From: Theodoxus fluviatilis
Taxonomy: Eukaryota; Mollusca; Gastropoda; Cycloneritida; Neritidae
Length of the DNA: 16,955 nucleotides
NCBI GenBank assembly: GCA_034096865.1
Contig: JAWQFJ010008697.1
Location: 1 to 16,955 of the forward strand
Direction: 5' to 3'
The position numbers were made by a program, and so were the translations under genes. The notes beneath the pieces were generated by a model. The model made no database searches and was not told the DNA's origin. It was given only the letters and a program-made list of their open reading frames with translations. Numbering within the stretch: the stretch's first letter is position 1; each line of letters begins with the position of its first letter. Shown piece after piece: positions 8,241 through 16,869 of this stretch.

Positions 8241-9272
8241 ATCATGACTGTGAAAGTGTTACTTGCTGTCTCTAGACATCTGTGCTGGTTGCTGTTTTCC
8301 TTTCAACATTCACTCAGGAAGTTCAGGTTGTCTGTTTTGACTTTGGCATCATGAAGGCTCTATTAGTATTTGTGCATGAGTCATGAAGTTGTAATCAGAG
8401 ACTTACTTCATTGAATTGAATTTGTGAATCATCTCATTGTTTGTTAAAAAACAAAACAAAAATTTATACTGATATCCAGCATGTATAATGATGATGGCTT
8501 TGTGTTTTTTGTAGAACCATTGAGTTTTCTTTTGATGTTGCATACCAGTGGAATCTATCAAGAAAAGTTTTGTTTGCTCGGTGATGAATCATGGTGTTAG
8601 TGATATATTTATTCATGCTATAGAATCTTTGTAGTGTTGGAAAATTGAAACAGCTTCTTCAAGACGTTGTGGTGTTTGAAGACATGACGAATGCTTCAAT
8701 GCTGTGCGGTTCCCTGACACCATTCATGATCCCCAAGGTGGTCTCATCAAATTGGCACAACAGTTTTGACCTGATGATTCTTGTACCACCATCTTTTTCC
8801 TTCTTCAAATCTCCGAGTTCTGTTTTGCCCAGCAGGAACACAAAAGGACATGTTTCACAGCAAATTGTATAGCTTTCTAAATTCAAGCATAAAGTTTTCC
8901 AAGATGTTTGGGCTCCCAGTTTAGCTTTCCCAACTTAGTGGGAGTTTATTGTGGACTGTGAACTCACACATGAAGTCTGCATGGTGAGTTGTTGACATTT
9001 GTGAAGGAGGTGGCAAGATGGAAGCTGGATGTGTGTCTTCTCTCTTGTAGCTCTGATCATGGTCTTCAGTGCTTGGATGCACAGCACAGACTTTGGCTGC
9101 AGCTTTGAAACTGCCTGTTGTCACTCACCTGGAGAGAGCTGCTTACAAATATTCTCTTTAAGGATTGATTCTTGTACCATCTTAGTTTTTTGAGCTGCGC
9201 TTGGTACTTAGAGAAAAGTTTGTTTCCAGGAAGTTAGGGAACTTGCTGAATCCTGTTATAGAGTCTTTCTTT

Positions 9273-9322
9273 CTTTTGGACACGTTTAAGATGGAGTCTT
9301 TTGGACACGTTTAAGATGGAGT
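9273..9322 (+). repeat. 25 bp perfect tandem duplication
   Basis: Two adjacent identical 25 bp copies (9273-9297 and 9298-9322) contain TTGGACACGTTTAAGATGG, followed by a partial third start CTTTTG. Identity implies a recent event. Confidence 0.95.
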
Positions 9323-10200
9323 CTTTTGCCTCCAGTGTAGACAGGTGAAAGGGGAATTAGGACTATACAGTAATCTTTCATGTGTTTGACTGGATTTGGA
9401 AAACGAGCTTTTAACATGAGGCTAGCGTGATATACAAAGAGAGCTTTTTCTCTTGTGGTCGACATACTTTTTTTCTTCTGCTGTTGGATTCCTTAGTCTG
9501 GACACATTTTTTTGCTGACCATGATAGTCCCTCATCAACAGTTCAGTCGGCCACATGATGAGCTGTCTGGAACGGATTCAAACTCCTGTAGGCCTGGACC
9601 GCGTCCCAGTGATGGCGCCAGCCAGGATGGTACGAGGCAGGCAGGGCTGGGCTATCGTGGTTTTTGCCTATTGTAGGGTCAGCTGTTCAAACATGGCTGC
9701 AGTGCTTCGTACCTGGACTTCACTTTTGACGACTGTTTTGCAAGCACATAGTGCATATGATGTGGCGTGCACTTAGTCTGTACTTACCTCCTGGTCACAG
9801 GGAAAGACTTGGCTGCGTGGGTGGCGAGACGGTATTTTGCACCAGCTTCCAGACACAGCTGCCCAAGTGTGGTGACTGGAATTTAGACCACCGTGATGTT
9901 GTGGTGTTTTTCAGGAAGCAAGCATAGGTAGGCAGTTTCTTCATTCATAAACATTCCTGGGATCTCATTCTGTTTATCAATGGCTGCTATTTGTTGATGT
10001 TTCGTTGTCCAGTCAAGACTTGTGATTAGCTGCCTAGGATTTTTGTGATGGTCTGGCCAGATTTGTCAATTGGAGACAGACTTTTCTTTTTTAATGTGTG
10101 ATATGAAGCAGCATGTCTAATGTAAACATTGACTACAGTCCTATTTTTAGCATAGCAGCGCTCTGCAGAAGGGTTTTCACTCAGTTCTTTCATTCCTGAG

Positions 10201-10260
10201 CACTGTGCGAGGACGGGTGCATTAAGCACTCACTGTGCGAGGATGGTTGCATTACGCACT
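10201..10260 (+). repeat. 30 bp tandem duplication
   Basis: Two adjacent 30 bp copies, each starting CACTGTGCGAGGA and ending GCACT, differ at three positions. Confidence 0.95.
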
Positions 10261-10988
10261 CTGTGCCCAGGGCTTTGCCAAGAACATTGGGAGGGAGGTA
10301 GGATTGATTACTGCTGAACCCATGACTGAATGCTGTGTTGCTCTCTTTCCTTTCCAAGTGTGTAGTCACTGTTTCATGGGGAGCAGACTGGTGTATTTTT
10401 TACATCTGTTCTGTTTGTGTGTACATTTTTCTATTTCCACTTCGTTTCAAACATTTATTAAATTTTCATCGCTGTATCATCCCATTCATTGATGAAATTT
10501 GACAGGATTTTGTCATTATTTCCTCTTTATGCATGTCATCCCGCATGCAAAGTGCTCTCACCTTGGTATTACTTGTTCATGCTTTTTGTACTGGACAGAC
10601 GGTCCCATGTGTACATCTGTATTACTGACGATTCTGTGCCTCATGCTGTTGTCTCTGTGTAGCTGTGTAGGTGCTGCTAGCTGGAGCTACTTGTGTTGTT
10701 CCTTGGGACCCATGGATGAGGCCCCACTCTGCCTCTCTTGCTCAGTCTTGAGTTGCGTCGTTGCTTCTGCCAACAGCAGCCGGCTAGAGACGATGCCAAA
10801 ACATGAATATAATAGCCACACTGTGATTTCTATACAGTAAATGGGAAAATCAGATTGCACATCTCCGGCGTTGCGTCTTTCTTTGTTTTTCTTTGTGCAT
10901 GAATTGTGTCAAGGCCGGCTTTCCTGAAAAATAGCCACCACATCTCCTCACCTTATGTCATTCCTGAAAGGCCAGTGATTGGGGGAGG
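10261..10988. other. No gene seen
   Basis: This is unique T-rich sequence. A 113-codon + frame (10499-10840) is Cys/Leu/Ser-rich and hydrophobic in a way that T-rich non-coding DNA often is; I recognise no domain. ATTAAA at 10458-10463 on + is a possible but unsupported poly(A) hexamer. Confidence 0.45.
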
Positions 10989-12282
10989 CAGTGTCAACTC
11001 ACTACTGCTGTCAGCATCAGTGACTTGGGCAGTGTCAACTCTCCACTGCTGTCAGCGTCAGTGACTTGGACAGTGTCGACTCACTACTGCTGTCAGCGTC
11101 AGTGACTTGGGCAGTGCCAACTCACTACTGCTGTCAGCGTCAGTGACTTGGGCAGTGTCAACTCACTACTGCTGTCAGCGTCAGTGACTTGGACAGTGTC
11201 AACTCACTACTGCTGTCAGCGTCAGTGACTTGGACAGTGTCAACTCTCTACTGCTGTCAGCATCAGTGACTTGGGCAGTGTCAACTCACTACTGCTGCCA
11301 GCGTCAGTGACTTGGGCAGTGTCAACTCACTACTGCTGTCAGTGACTTGGGCAGTGTCAACTCTCTACTGCTGTCGGCGTCAGTGACTTGGACAGTGTCA
11401 ACTCACTACTGCTGTCGGCGTCAGTGACTTGGGCAGTGTCAACTCACTACTGCTGTCAGCGTCAGTGACTCGGGCAGTTTCAACTCACTACTGCTGTCAG
11501 CGTCAGTGTCTTGGGCAGTGTGAACTCACTACTGCTGTCAGCGTCAGTGACTTGGACAGTGTCAACTCACTACTGCTGTCAGCGTCAGTGACTTGGGCAG
11601 TGTCAACTCACTACTGCTGTCAGCGTCAATGACTTGGGCAGTGTCAACTCACTACTGCTGTCAGCGTCAGTGACTTGGACAGAGTCAACTCACTACTGCT
11701 GTCAGCGTCAGTGACTTGGGCAGTGTGAACTCACTACTGCTGTCAGCGTCAGTGACTTGGGCAGTGTCAACTCACTACTGCTGTCAGCGTCAGTGACTTG
11801 GGCAGTGTCAACTCACTACTGCTGTCAGCGTCAGTGACTTGGGCAGTGTCAACTCACTACTGCTGTCAGCGTCAGTGACTTGGACAGAGTCAACTCACTA
11901 CTGCTGTCAGCGTCAGTGACTTGGGCAGTGTCAACTCACTACTGCTGTCAGTGACTTGGGCAGTGTCAACTCACTACTGCTGTCAGCGTCAGTGACTTGG
12001 GCAGTGTCAACTCACTACTGCTGTCAGCGTCAGTGACTTGGACAGAGTCAACTCACTACTGATGTCAGCGTCAGTGACTTGGGCAGTGTCAACTCACTAC
12101 TGCTGTCAGTGACTTGGGCAGTGTCAACTCACTACTGCTGTCAGCGTCAGTGACTTGGGCAGTGTCAACTCACTACTGCTGTCAGCGTCAGTGACTTGGG
12201 CAGTGTCAACTCACTACTGCTGTCAGCGTCAGTGACTTGGGCAGTGTCAACTCACTACTGCTGTCGGCGTCAGTGACTCGGA
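10989..12282 (+). repeat. Minisatellite, 41 bp unit, 32 copies
   Basis: Thirty-two units each begin CAGTGTCAACTCAC or a close variant and end GTCAGTGACTTGG plus one base (G or A). Twenty-nine are 41 bp and three are 35 bp (starting 11317, 11926 and 12084), having lost the same 6 bp; this accounts for the full 1294 bp exactly. A CAGAGTC variant at 11680, 11885 and 12043 and the short units show that a 158 bp block (11885-12042) was duplicated as a whole (12043-12200). Short open frames inside are artefacts. Confidence 0.97.
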
Positions 12283-13630
12283 CAGTCAAGAGCTTCATCC
12301 ATTCTTGGATGCAGCTGGGACAGGCACAGCAGTTCCTAGAAGAACTTGGTCAATGCAGAAGTCTCAGTTGAGATGTTTCCCTTGCAAGGTGCAGGCCATT
12401 GTTGCCAACTAGTCCCACTCTGTTCTGTTGGTTTCCGCCACCACCTCCTTCTCGGACCAAGCTGGTTACCAGCTGCCGGTCTGCTGCAACACTGAGTGGC
12501 ATCATCCTGGGTGGCATCATCCAAGACATCCACATATCGCTGGGGATTTTTACAGACCAGTGCCAGTGGCTTGTCAGACAATATTGAACCACTAACTTGC
12601 ACCTTTACCCAAAGAAGAATGGAGACAGCAAGCAATGGGCTGCATGTTTAATTGCGATGTTGGACAACATGAATATGCAACAGGGCCGGGAGCAGTTGAT
12701 AAGCAATGCAATCAATCTTCTTTTCACATGATTCTCTTGTAAACATTGAATACATCCACAACGAACATCAATCACAAGTGGAAAAGGGTACAGCAGCAGC
12801 AGCATTTGTCACTGACTTGGTGATATCTTTTCTGTGACCACAACTGCAACATCAAGCTATCTGCCGAGACCACAGAATTGTTTGTGTCATTATTTTATGG
12901 TCAAACATCAGCAAAGTAGGCAACTGGGGTTTTCCATTTCAAAACTCACATATTAAACACTTTCTTGTCACTGAGCTGGATGTGCTGCAGAAAGGTCAAG
13001 ATGTAGATGACCTTTAGCACAGTACGAAACAATCCAAAAATAGGGCAGCAGAAGTTTTCTCATACAAGTTGAAATTATACTTTCTTCATCCCCTTTTTTA
13101 TTATTCTTCCAAACACTCATCATGTGCTAGCTCTGACAAAAAGACCAGAACCAAGTGGAAAGAGGTGTGCACACTGTCCACCTGCACAAAATGTTGCCTC
13201 CAGAATGAGGTCAAGACCTTGTGCAAGCCCTCCAGTGGACTAGCAAGGATGAAAGACGGTACTCGCTCAAGTATCTCTCCCTCCTCTGCAGCCATCACAG
13301 TCTTTGTTTCTTCAAGTAAAGACACTACAGCACTTAACACAAAGGAAATACCTCAATGGCTTTGCAACTTTGGGGTTTTGACAGAGCCATGCACGCATGC
13401 ATTCGTGCATGCATGCACACACATTCTGCATGTTGCCGTGTGTCCTTCCACTAAAAGTAAAGACGCTTGATTTCATGCTGCAATTTCCCACCAAATTTGT
13501 GCTGAAACGGCACCTTTTAACCCCTGGTCATCTGGCCTCTGATAAACATCTCCTCCACCTCCACTCCCTGGGGACTCACACAGATGAACTTGCCAGTTAG
13601 GTTGCACCGGTGTCCATCTCGGCCCTCACC
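12283..13630. other. No gene seen; composition turns A-rich
   Basis: This is unique sequence between two arrays. Frames of 133 codons on + (13069-13470) and 99 on - (12336-12635) are unrecognised. A perfect 14 bp palindrome GTGCATGCATGCAC lies at 13405-13418 in an alternating purine-pyrimidine stretch. A TTTATT on + at 13097-13102 reads AATAAA on the - strand, but it is 2.3 kb past the SPT6 stop. Confidence 0.45.
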
Positions 13631-13814
13631 CAGTTTCATCTCTGGGAGAGGAGAATCAATTCGCACCTTGCTCAAGGGTTCAACTGCAAGCCAGTTATAT
13701 CTCTAGGAGGGGAGAATCAATTTACACCTTGCTCAAGGGAGCAACTGCAGCCCAGTTACATCTCTAGGAGGGGAGAATGAATGCAAGTATTGCACCTTGC
13801 TCAAGGGTGCAACT
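13631..13814 (+). repeat. Tandem repeat, about 61 bp unit, 3 copies
   Basis: Copies begin at 13631, 13692 and 13753 with CAGTT. Each has ATCTCT(A/G)GGAG-GGAGAAT and CACCTTGCTCAAGGG. They differ at several sites and by small insertions, so the array is older than the 24 bp array. Confidence 0.93.
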
Positions 13815-14414
13815 TCAAATCTGTGCCACCTGACTGCTGGAGCCACTGGCTACAAGCACCAGCAGGCAAAATGCTCTCTCTGACCATGCTGCCAGAACTG
13901 CCCGTCTGCACGAACCCTCGCGTCGGCCTCCAGCAGAGTGTTTGGAGGTGAACACCATGGCAACAAGACACAGCTATCAGGGAAGGGAGGGAGGCACGAG
14001 GGGACTGCAATGCAAGGACTTCAAGGACTGCATGCACTGCACACGTGCACCATGCATGGGTCTATGGGATGCCTGCAGCACTGTGACTTGCTCTTGCCAT
14101 CTCCTGCAGTCATTAAAAGTTTACATTTTCAAATCATCCACTGCAATTTATTTTCATCTGCAATTTTGTTTCTCTGAACAAGAACAATGCTAGTTTGTTT
14201 GGATAAAGTGGAATTCAAGAATGATCCATAAAGACCTTCAAGGGTTGTTGTACCTGTAATCTTTAACCTTGAGACAAACCTATACTTCTGAAAATACTAC
14301 AAGATTGTGTCCTCCAATCAAAACATACATTCAATTTCTTCTTCTTTCTCCTCCTCCTCTTCTTCTACTACAACACCATTTCTCTCACGTCAGACTTCTA
14401 CGTGGACTGCTGCC
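13815..14414. other. No gene seen; candidate distal SPT6 3' end
   Basis: This is unique sequence with short frames only. It contains a candidate - strand AATAAA (14147-14152, listed separately) and a CT-rich patch at about 14338-14367 just before the 63 bp array. Confidence 0.45.
14147..14152 (-). terminator. Possible distal poly(A) signal AATAAA
   Basis: TTTATT on + reads as the canonical AATAAA in the SPT6 direction, about 1.26 kb after the SPT6 stop. If it is used, the 63 bp array lies inside the SPT6 3' UTR. No strong GU-rich downstream element is obvious. Confidence 0.35.
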
Positions 14415-14918
14415 CTCAGTCCGGTCCAGTACCCCGACACAAAGGCACCACTACACTACAGCCGTAGCCATGGCAACCTCAGTCAAGTCCAGTCCCCCGA
14501 CACAAAGGCACCACTACACTACAGCCGTAGCCATGGCAACCTCAGTCCGGCCCAGTCCCCCGACACAAAGGCACCACTACACTACAGCCGTAGCCATGGC
14601 AACCTCAGTCCGGCCCAGTCCCCCGACACAAAGGCACCACTACACTACAGCCGTAGCGACGGCAACCTCACTCCAGTCCAGTCCCCTGACACAAAGCCAC
14701 CACTACACTACAGCCGTAGCCATGGCAACCTCAGTCCGGCCCAGTCCCCCGACACAAAGGCACCACTACACTACAGCCGTAGCGACGGCAACCTCACTCC
14801 AGTCCAGTCCCCTGACACAAAGCCACCACTACACTACAGCCGTAGCCATGGCAACCTCAGTCCGGTCCAGTCCCCCGACACAAAGGCACCACTACACTAC
14901 AGCCGTAGCGACGGCAAC
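14415..14918 (+). repeat. Minisatellite, 63 bp unit, 8 copies, with X-box-like sites
   Basis: Eight units of exactly 63 bp begin CTCAGTCC or CTCACTCC and end GGCAAC. Two types exist. Type A has GTAGCCATGGCAAC (at 14464, 14527, 14590, 14716, 14842). Type B has GTAGCGACGGCAAC (at 14653, 14779, 14905). The order is AAABABAB, so the last six form a 126 bp dimer repeat. Linked changes (CTCACTCCAGTCC and AAAGCCACC after B) support the dimer. Because 63 is a multiple of 3, two + frames stay open for about 240 codons. Differences between units change amino acids in both frames, so I do not call a gene. Confidence 0.96.
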
Positions 14919-15245
14919 CTCACCCCTTGCTTCAAACGACTCCAAGGTTTGGCTTTTCATGCACACAACTCGTCTTTCAAAGTGGCACAGAGGAAATTCA
15001 GAGCCGAGTCAGATCTCTGACTGATGTACAATGCATCTTCAAATTAGCATACAATCTTGTGGCAGAAAAATACATGCTTGACATTAACTCAAGAAAAAAG
15101 CAGAAAAAAACGAAATCGTGCACACACATAGTCAATCCGCCCAAGAGATGAGTCATCACTGAGTAAGCAAACACCGTGGGCAGCAGAACATTTCAGGTGG
15201 TGATAGAAAGTCCAGTCAGTTGTCCTACCCCATCAATGCGACGTA

Positions 15246-15251
15246 TTTAAT
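15246..15251 (-). terminator. SUPT6H: Possible proximal poly(A) signal ATTAAA
   Basis: TTTAAT on + reads ATTAAA in the SPT6 direction, about 163 nt past the stop. The following transcript-sense sequence includes GATGGGGTAGG, a plausible G/U-rich downstream element. This is the nearer of two candidates for the end of SPT6 mRNA. Confidence 0.4.
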
Positions 15252-15356
15252 CACCACCACTACCACCCAGAACCCTTCCTCTCGGCTCAGTCCACACAGT
15301 TCTCACCTTCTACTCACACAAGCACATTTACGCACATGCGCGCACACACACACCAT

Positions 15357-15400
15357 CCCACCCCACATAGAGATTTCCAACCCCCCACCCCAGTGTCCCC
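15357..15400 (-). promoter_or_regulatory. G-run cluster after the SPT6 stop
   Basis: On the - strand, G runs of 4, 4, 6, 4 and 3 occur within 44 nt, starting 14 nt after the stop codon. Three are close together and the last two are about 17 nt further on. A G-quadruplex in the mRNA 3' UTR is possible but needs one long loop. Confidence 0.35.
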
Positions 15401-15413
15401 TAGAGTGATGCCT

Positions 15414-15884
15414 CTACCGCTCATCAATGAGAGGCGTGGCATCTCCAGCGGGAGAATCTCCACCAGGACTCTGTGCCACGCGCGGACTGCGCTTTCTGTG
15501 TGATGCCATCTCCTTCTTGCGGCTGTTGGCCCACTCCGACGCCATGCGTGCCCAGTCGGTGGGGGCGGGGTTGGAGGGGGGGGGGTTGGTGGCAAGGGAG
15601 GGGAGGGCCGAGATGTTGGACAGGGCAGGACCAGGCGTGTGGGCGGGCGTCCTGGCGGGGGTGCGAGCTGGAGTGCGAGCTGGAGTGCGAGCTGGAGTGC
15701 GGACAGGGGTGCGCCCCGGGTTGCCGTGGGGGTTGGGGGTCATGTTGGGCCAGGCAGAGCTGCCCCGGGGTGTGGGCTGGTACTGGGGGGTGGCAGCGGG
15801 GGCGCCCTGGTGAGGGGTGGGCAGGCCCGTGTGGTACGAGGGGGTGTTCATCATGGGAGTCATCATCGGCGTCACGCCAGGCTG
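15414..15884 (-). CDS. SUPT6H: Transcription elongation factor SPT6, terminal coding exon
   Basis: SPT6 is a histone chaperone that travels with elongating RNA polymerase II. This exon encodes its last 156 residues. In order: a Met/Thr/Pro-rich start (QPGVTPMMTPMMNTP), a Pro/Gln-rich linker, seven RTPA-type tetrapeptides (residues 58-85), a Pro/Ala linker, DWARMASEW (110-118), a basic patch, and AGDATPLIDER before TAG at 15414-15416. Human SPT6, as I recall it, ends with the same plan: a Thr-Pro-rich region, DWGKMAEQW, and AGDATPLLDEMDR. The upstream boundary is the acceptor TTGCAG (AG at 15885-15886); a second in-frame AG 3 nt later is possible. The helicase-like core, S1 and tandem SH2 domains are outside the window. 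The region is expected to be disordered. High confidence in the family; the exact first residue is uncertain by one Gln. Confidence 0.94.
   Translation of the reverse strand, partial: QPGVTPMMTPMMNTPSYHTGLPTPHQGAPAATPQYQPTPRGSSAWPNMTPNPHGNPGRTPVRTPARTPARTPARTPARTPAHTPGPALSNISALPSLATNPPPSNPAPTDWARMASEWANSRKKEMASHRKRSPRVAQSPGGDSPAGDATPLIDER
15630..15713 (-). repeat. SUPT6H: In-frame RTPA repeat in SPT6
   Basis: Seven 12 bp units encode RTPV, five RTPA and HTPG. The second, third and fourth units (15701-15666) are identical at DNA level, while the outer units use synonymous codons. The centre therefore looks recently expanded within an older repeat. Each unit offers a Thr-Pro, the minimal site for proline-directed kinases. 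Confidence 0.93.
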
Positions 15885-15900
15885 CTGCAAGCAGGAAAAT
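15882..15900 (-). promoter_or_regulatory. SUPT6H: 3' splice site with NAGNAG tandem acceptor
   Basis: On the - strand the intron ends TTTTCCTGCTTGCAGCAG. Either CAG can serve as the acceptor: the exon would start at 15884 or 15881. Both keep the frame and differ by one Gln. Confidence 0.8.
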
Positions 15901-16331
15901 TTCAGTCAGCACCAGCATACTGAGAGTGGAGTTGGAGCAGGAAAGTTTTCAAGCTGGCTCTTGCACACATACACTTTACAAGGAACATTTTACTGAGCAG
16001 GAAGTCCACAACAGCAATGATGTGAAGACACACATGAGAGCAAGACTGAAAGCAAGGCTTCTTAAATGAGGAACATTTTACTGGCTAAAAAGAATTTTCC
16101 TTTTCAATTTTATCATCGACTTGAGAAGACATTGTGTCTCCACAGAATTTCACTTGGTCTAAGGTAGTTAAACAGAACTGCTAAACAGAACTGCTATTAA
16201 ATGCACAACCACATCAAGTAAAATCAAGAGAGGTACCAACACAGACCAGCAGAGAAAGATGGTGTGGGTATATGCATGCCTGTGTGCACATGTAAATATG
16301 TGTGTATGTGCTTGCATGCATGCATGTTTTC

Positions 16332-16416
<85 letters not shown>

Positions 16417-16477
16417 AAACATGTGCATGTGCGCGCGCACACACACACATACACAAAGACCACTGGGGACAGCCTAC
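15885..16477 (-). other. SUPT6H: SPT6 last intron (593 nt)
   Basis: The intron is bounded by donor CAG|GTAGGC (GT at 16476-16477) and the acceptor at 15885-15886. It joins two exons whose translations continue each other in phase 0 (YGYQ then QPGV). It contains a compound microsatellite and no other feature I can support. Confidence 0.9.
16334..16412 (+). repeat. Compound GT/GA microsatellite
   Basis: Sixteen TG dinucleotides (16334-16365) run directly into about 24 GA dinucleotides (16365-16412). Shortly after, 16421-16453 is almost entirely alternating purine-pyrimidine, with the perfect palindrome TGTGCGCGCGCACA at 16428-16441. All lie within the SPT6 intron. Confidence 0.96.
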
Positions 16478-16638
16478 CTGATAGCCGTAGCTGGAGTTGT
16501 AGCCAGTGCTGCTGGGGTAGTGGGAGGGGGTGGGGCGGCCAGAGATCAGGGGCGTGGCGGATGCCACCTGGGCCAGGGTGTTGTAGATGTTGCTAGGCAA
16601 CCCTGCAGCGGCACGCTGGATGGTGGCTGGGTCCACGC
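16478..16638 (-). CDS. SUPT6H: SPT6, penultimate coding exon
   Basis: This 161 nt exon gives two bases of a split codon and then 53 residues: VDPATIQRAAAGLPSNIYNT near the start, LAQVASATPLISGRP in the middle and NSSYGYQ at the end. It corresponds to the part of human SPT6 that reads, as I recall it, DLTRAVNALPQNM followed by IAAVTGQ and a YGYG segment, just before the Thr-Pro-rich tail. The acceptor is TGTCTCCACAG (AG at 16639-16640) and the intron before it is phase 1. The donor after CAG at 16478 is GTAGGC. The split codon is xGC, so the first residue (Gly, Ser, Arg or Cys) cannot be fixed without the previous exon. The short helix-like segment with alternating Leu and Ala is the best conserved part. 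Confidence 0.9.
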
Positions 16639-16746
16639 CTGTGGAGACACAAGGATGCAGGGTAAGCACAGTTGTCCCACTGTCATGCAACACACTCCAT
16701 CCTACAACTTTCAAGCAGCAATGGAAGGGGGGGGGGGGGGGGGGGT

Positions 16747-16822
<76 letters not shown>

Positions 16823-16836
16823 GGGGGGGGGGAGGT

Positions 16837-16869
<33 letters not shown>

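Larger units (their letters stand above)
8046..10200. other. No gene seen; T-rich putative 3' UTR or intergenic
   Basis: About 2.2 kb of unique sequence has T clearly exceeding A in many lines and no frame above 85 codons. I looked for tRNA-like A and B boxes, splice-bounded exons and transposase motifs and saw none that hold up. A small tandem duplication at 9273-9322 and a Pumilio-type site at 8233-8240 are listed separately. Confidence 0.5.
14919..15413 (-). other. SUPT6H: SPT6 proximal 3' UTR
   Basis: This sequence lies directly downstream of the SPT6 stop in its transcription direction. It contains a GT-rich stretch in the transcript sense (CA-rich on + at about 15310-15355), G runs next to the stop, and an ATTAAA hexamer at 15246-15251. 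No open frame of interest is seen. A-rich runs at 15061-15110 on + would be U-rich in the transcript. Confidence 0.65.

Noticed and set aside
9573..9587. tRNA B-box-like GATTCAAACTC, possible tRNA-derived SINE
   Set aside because: It mismatches the B box at an important position, and no A box is seen at the right distance upstream. There is no A-rich tail or target duplication.
10989..12282. CRISPR array
   Set aside because: The units are contiguous repeats with no unique spacers, and the genes are eukaryotic. The same applies to the other arrays.
13069..13470. 133-codon + frame rich in Ser, Thr and Lys
   Set aside because: No recognised domain, and an antisense frame is also open over part of it. 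It lies where SPT6 3' flanking sequence is expected.
14269..15024. Two overlapping + frames of 251 and 237 codons with a 21-residue repeat
   Set aside because: The unit is 63 bp, a multiple of 3, so frames stay open passively. Two frames are open together, unit differences are non-synonymous in both, and no family resemblance is seen.
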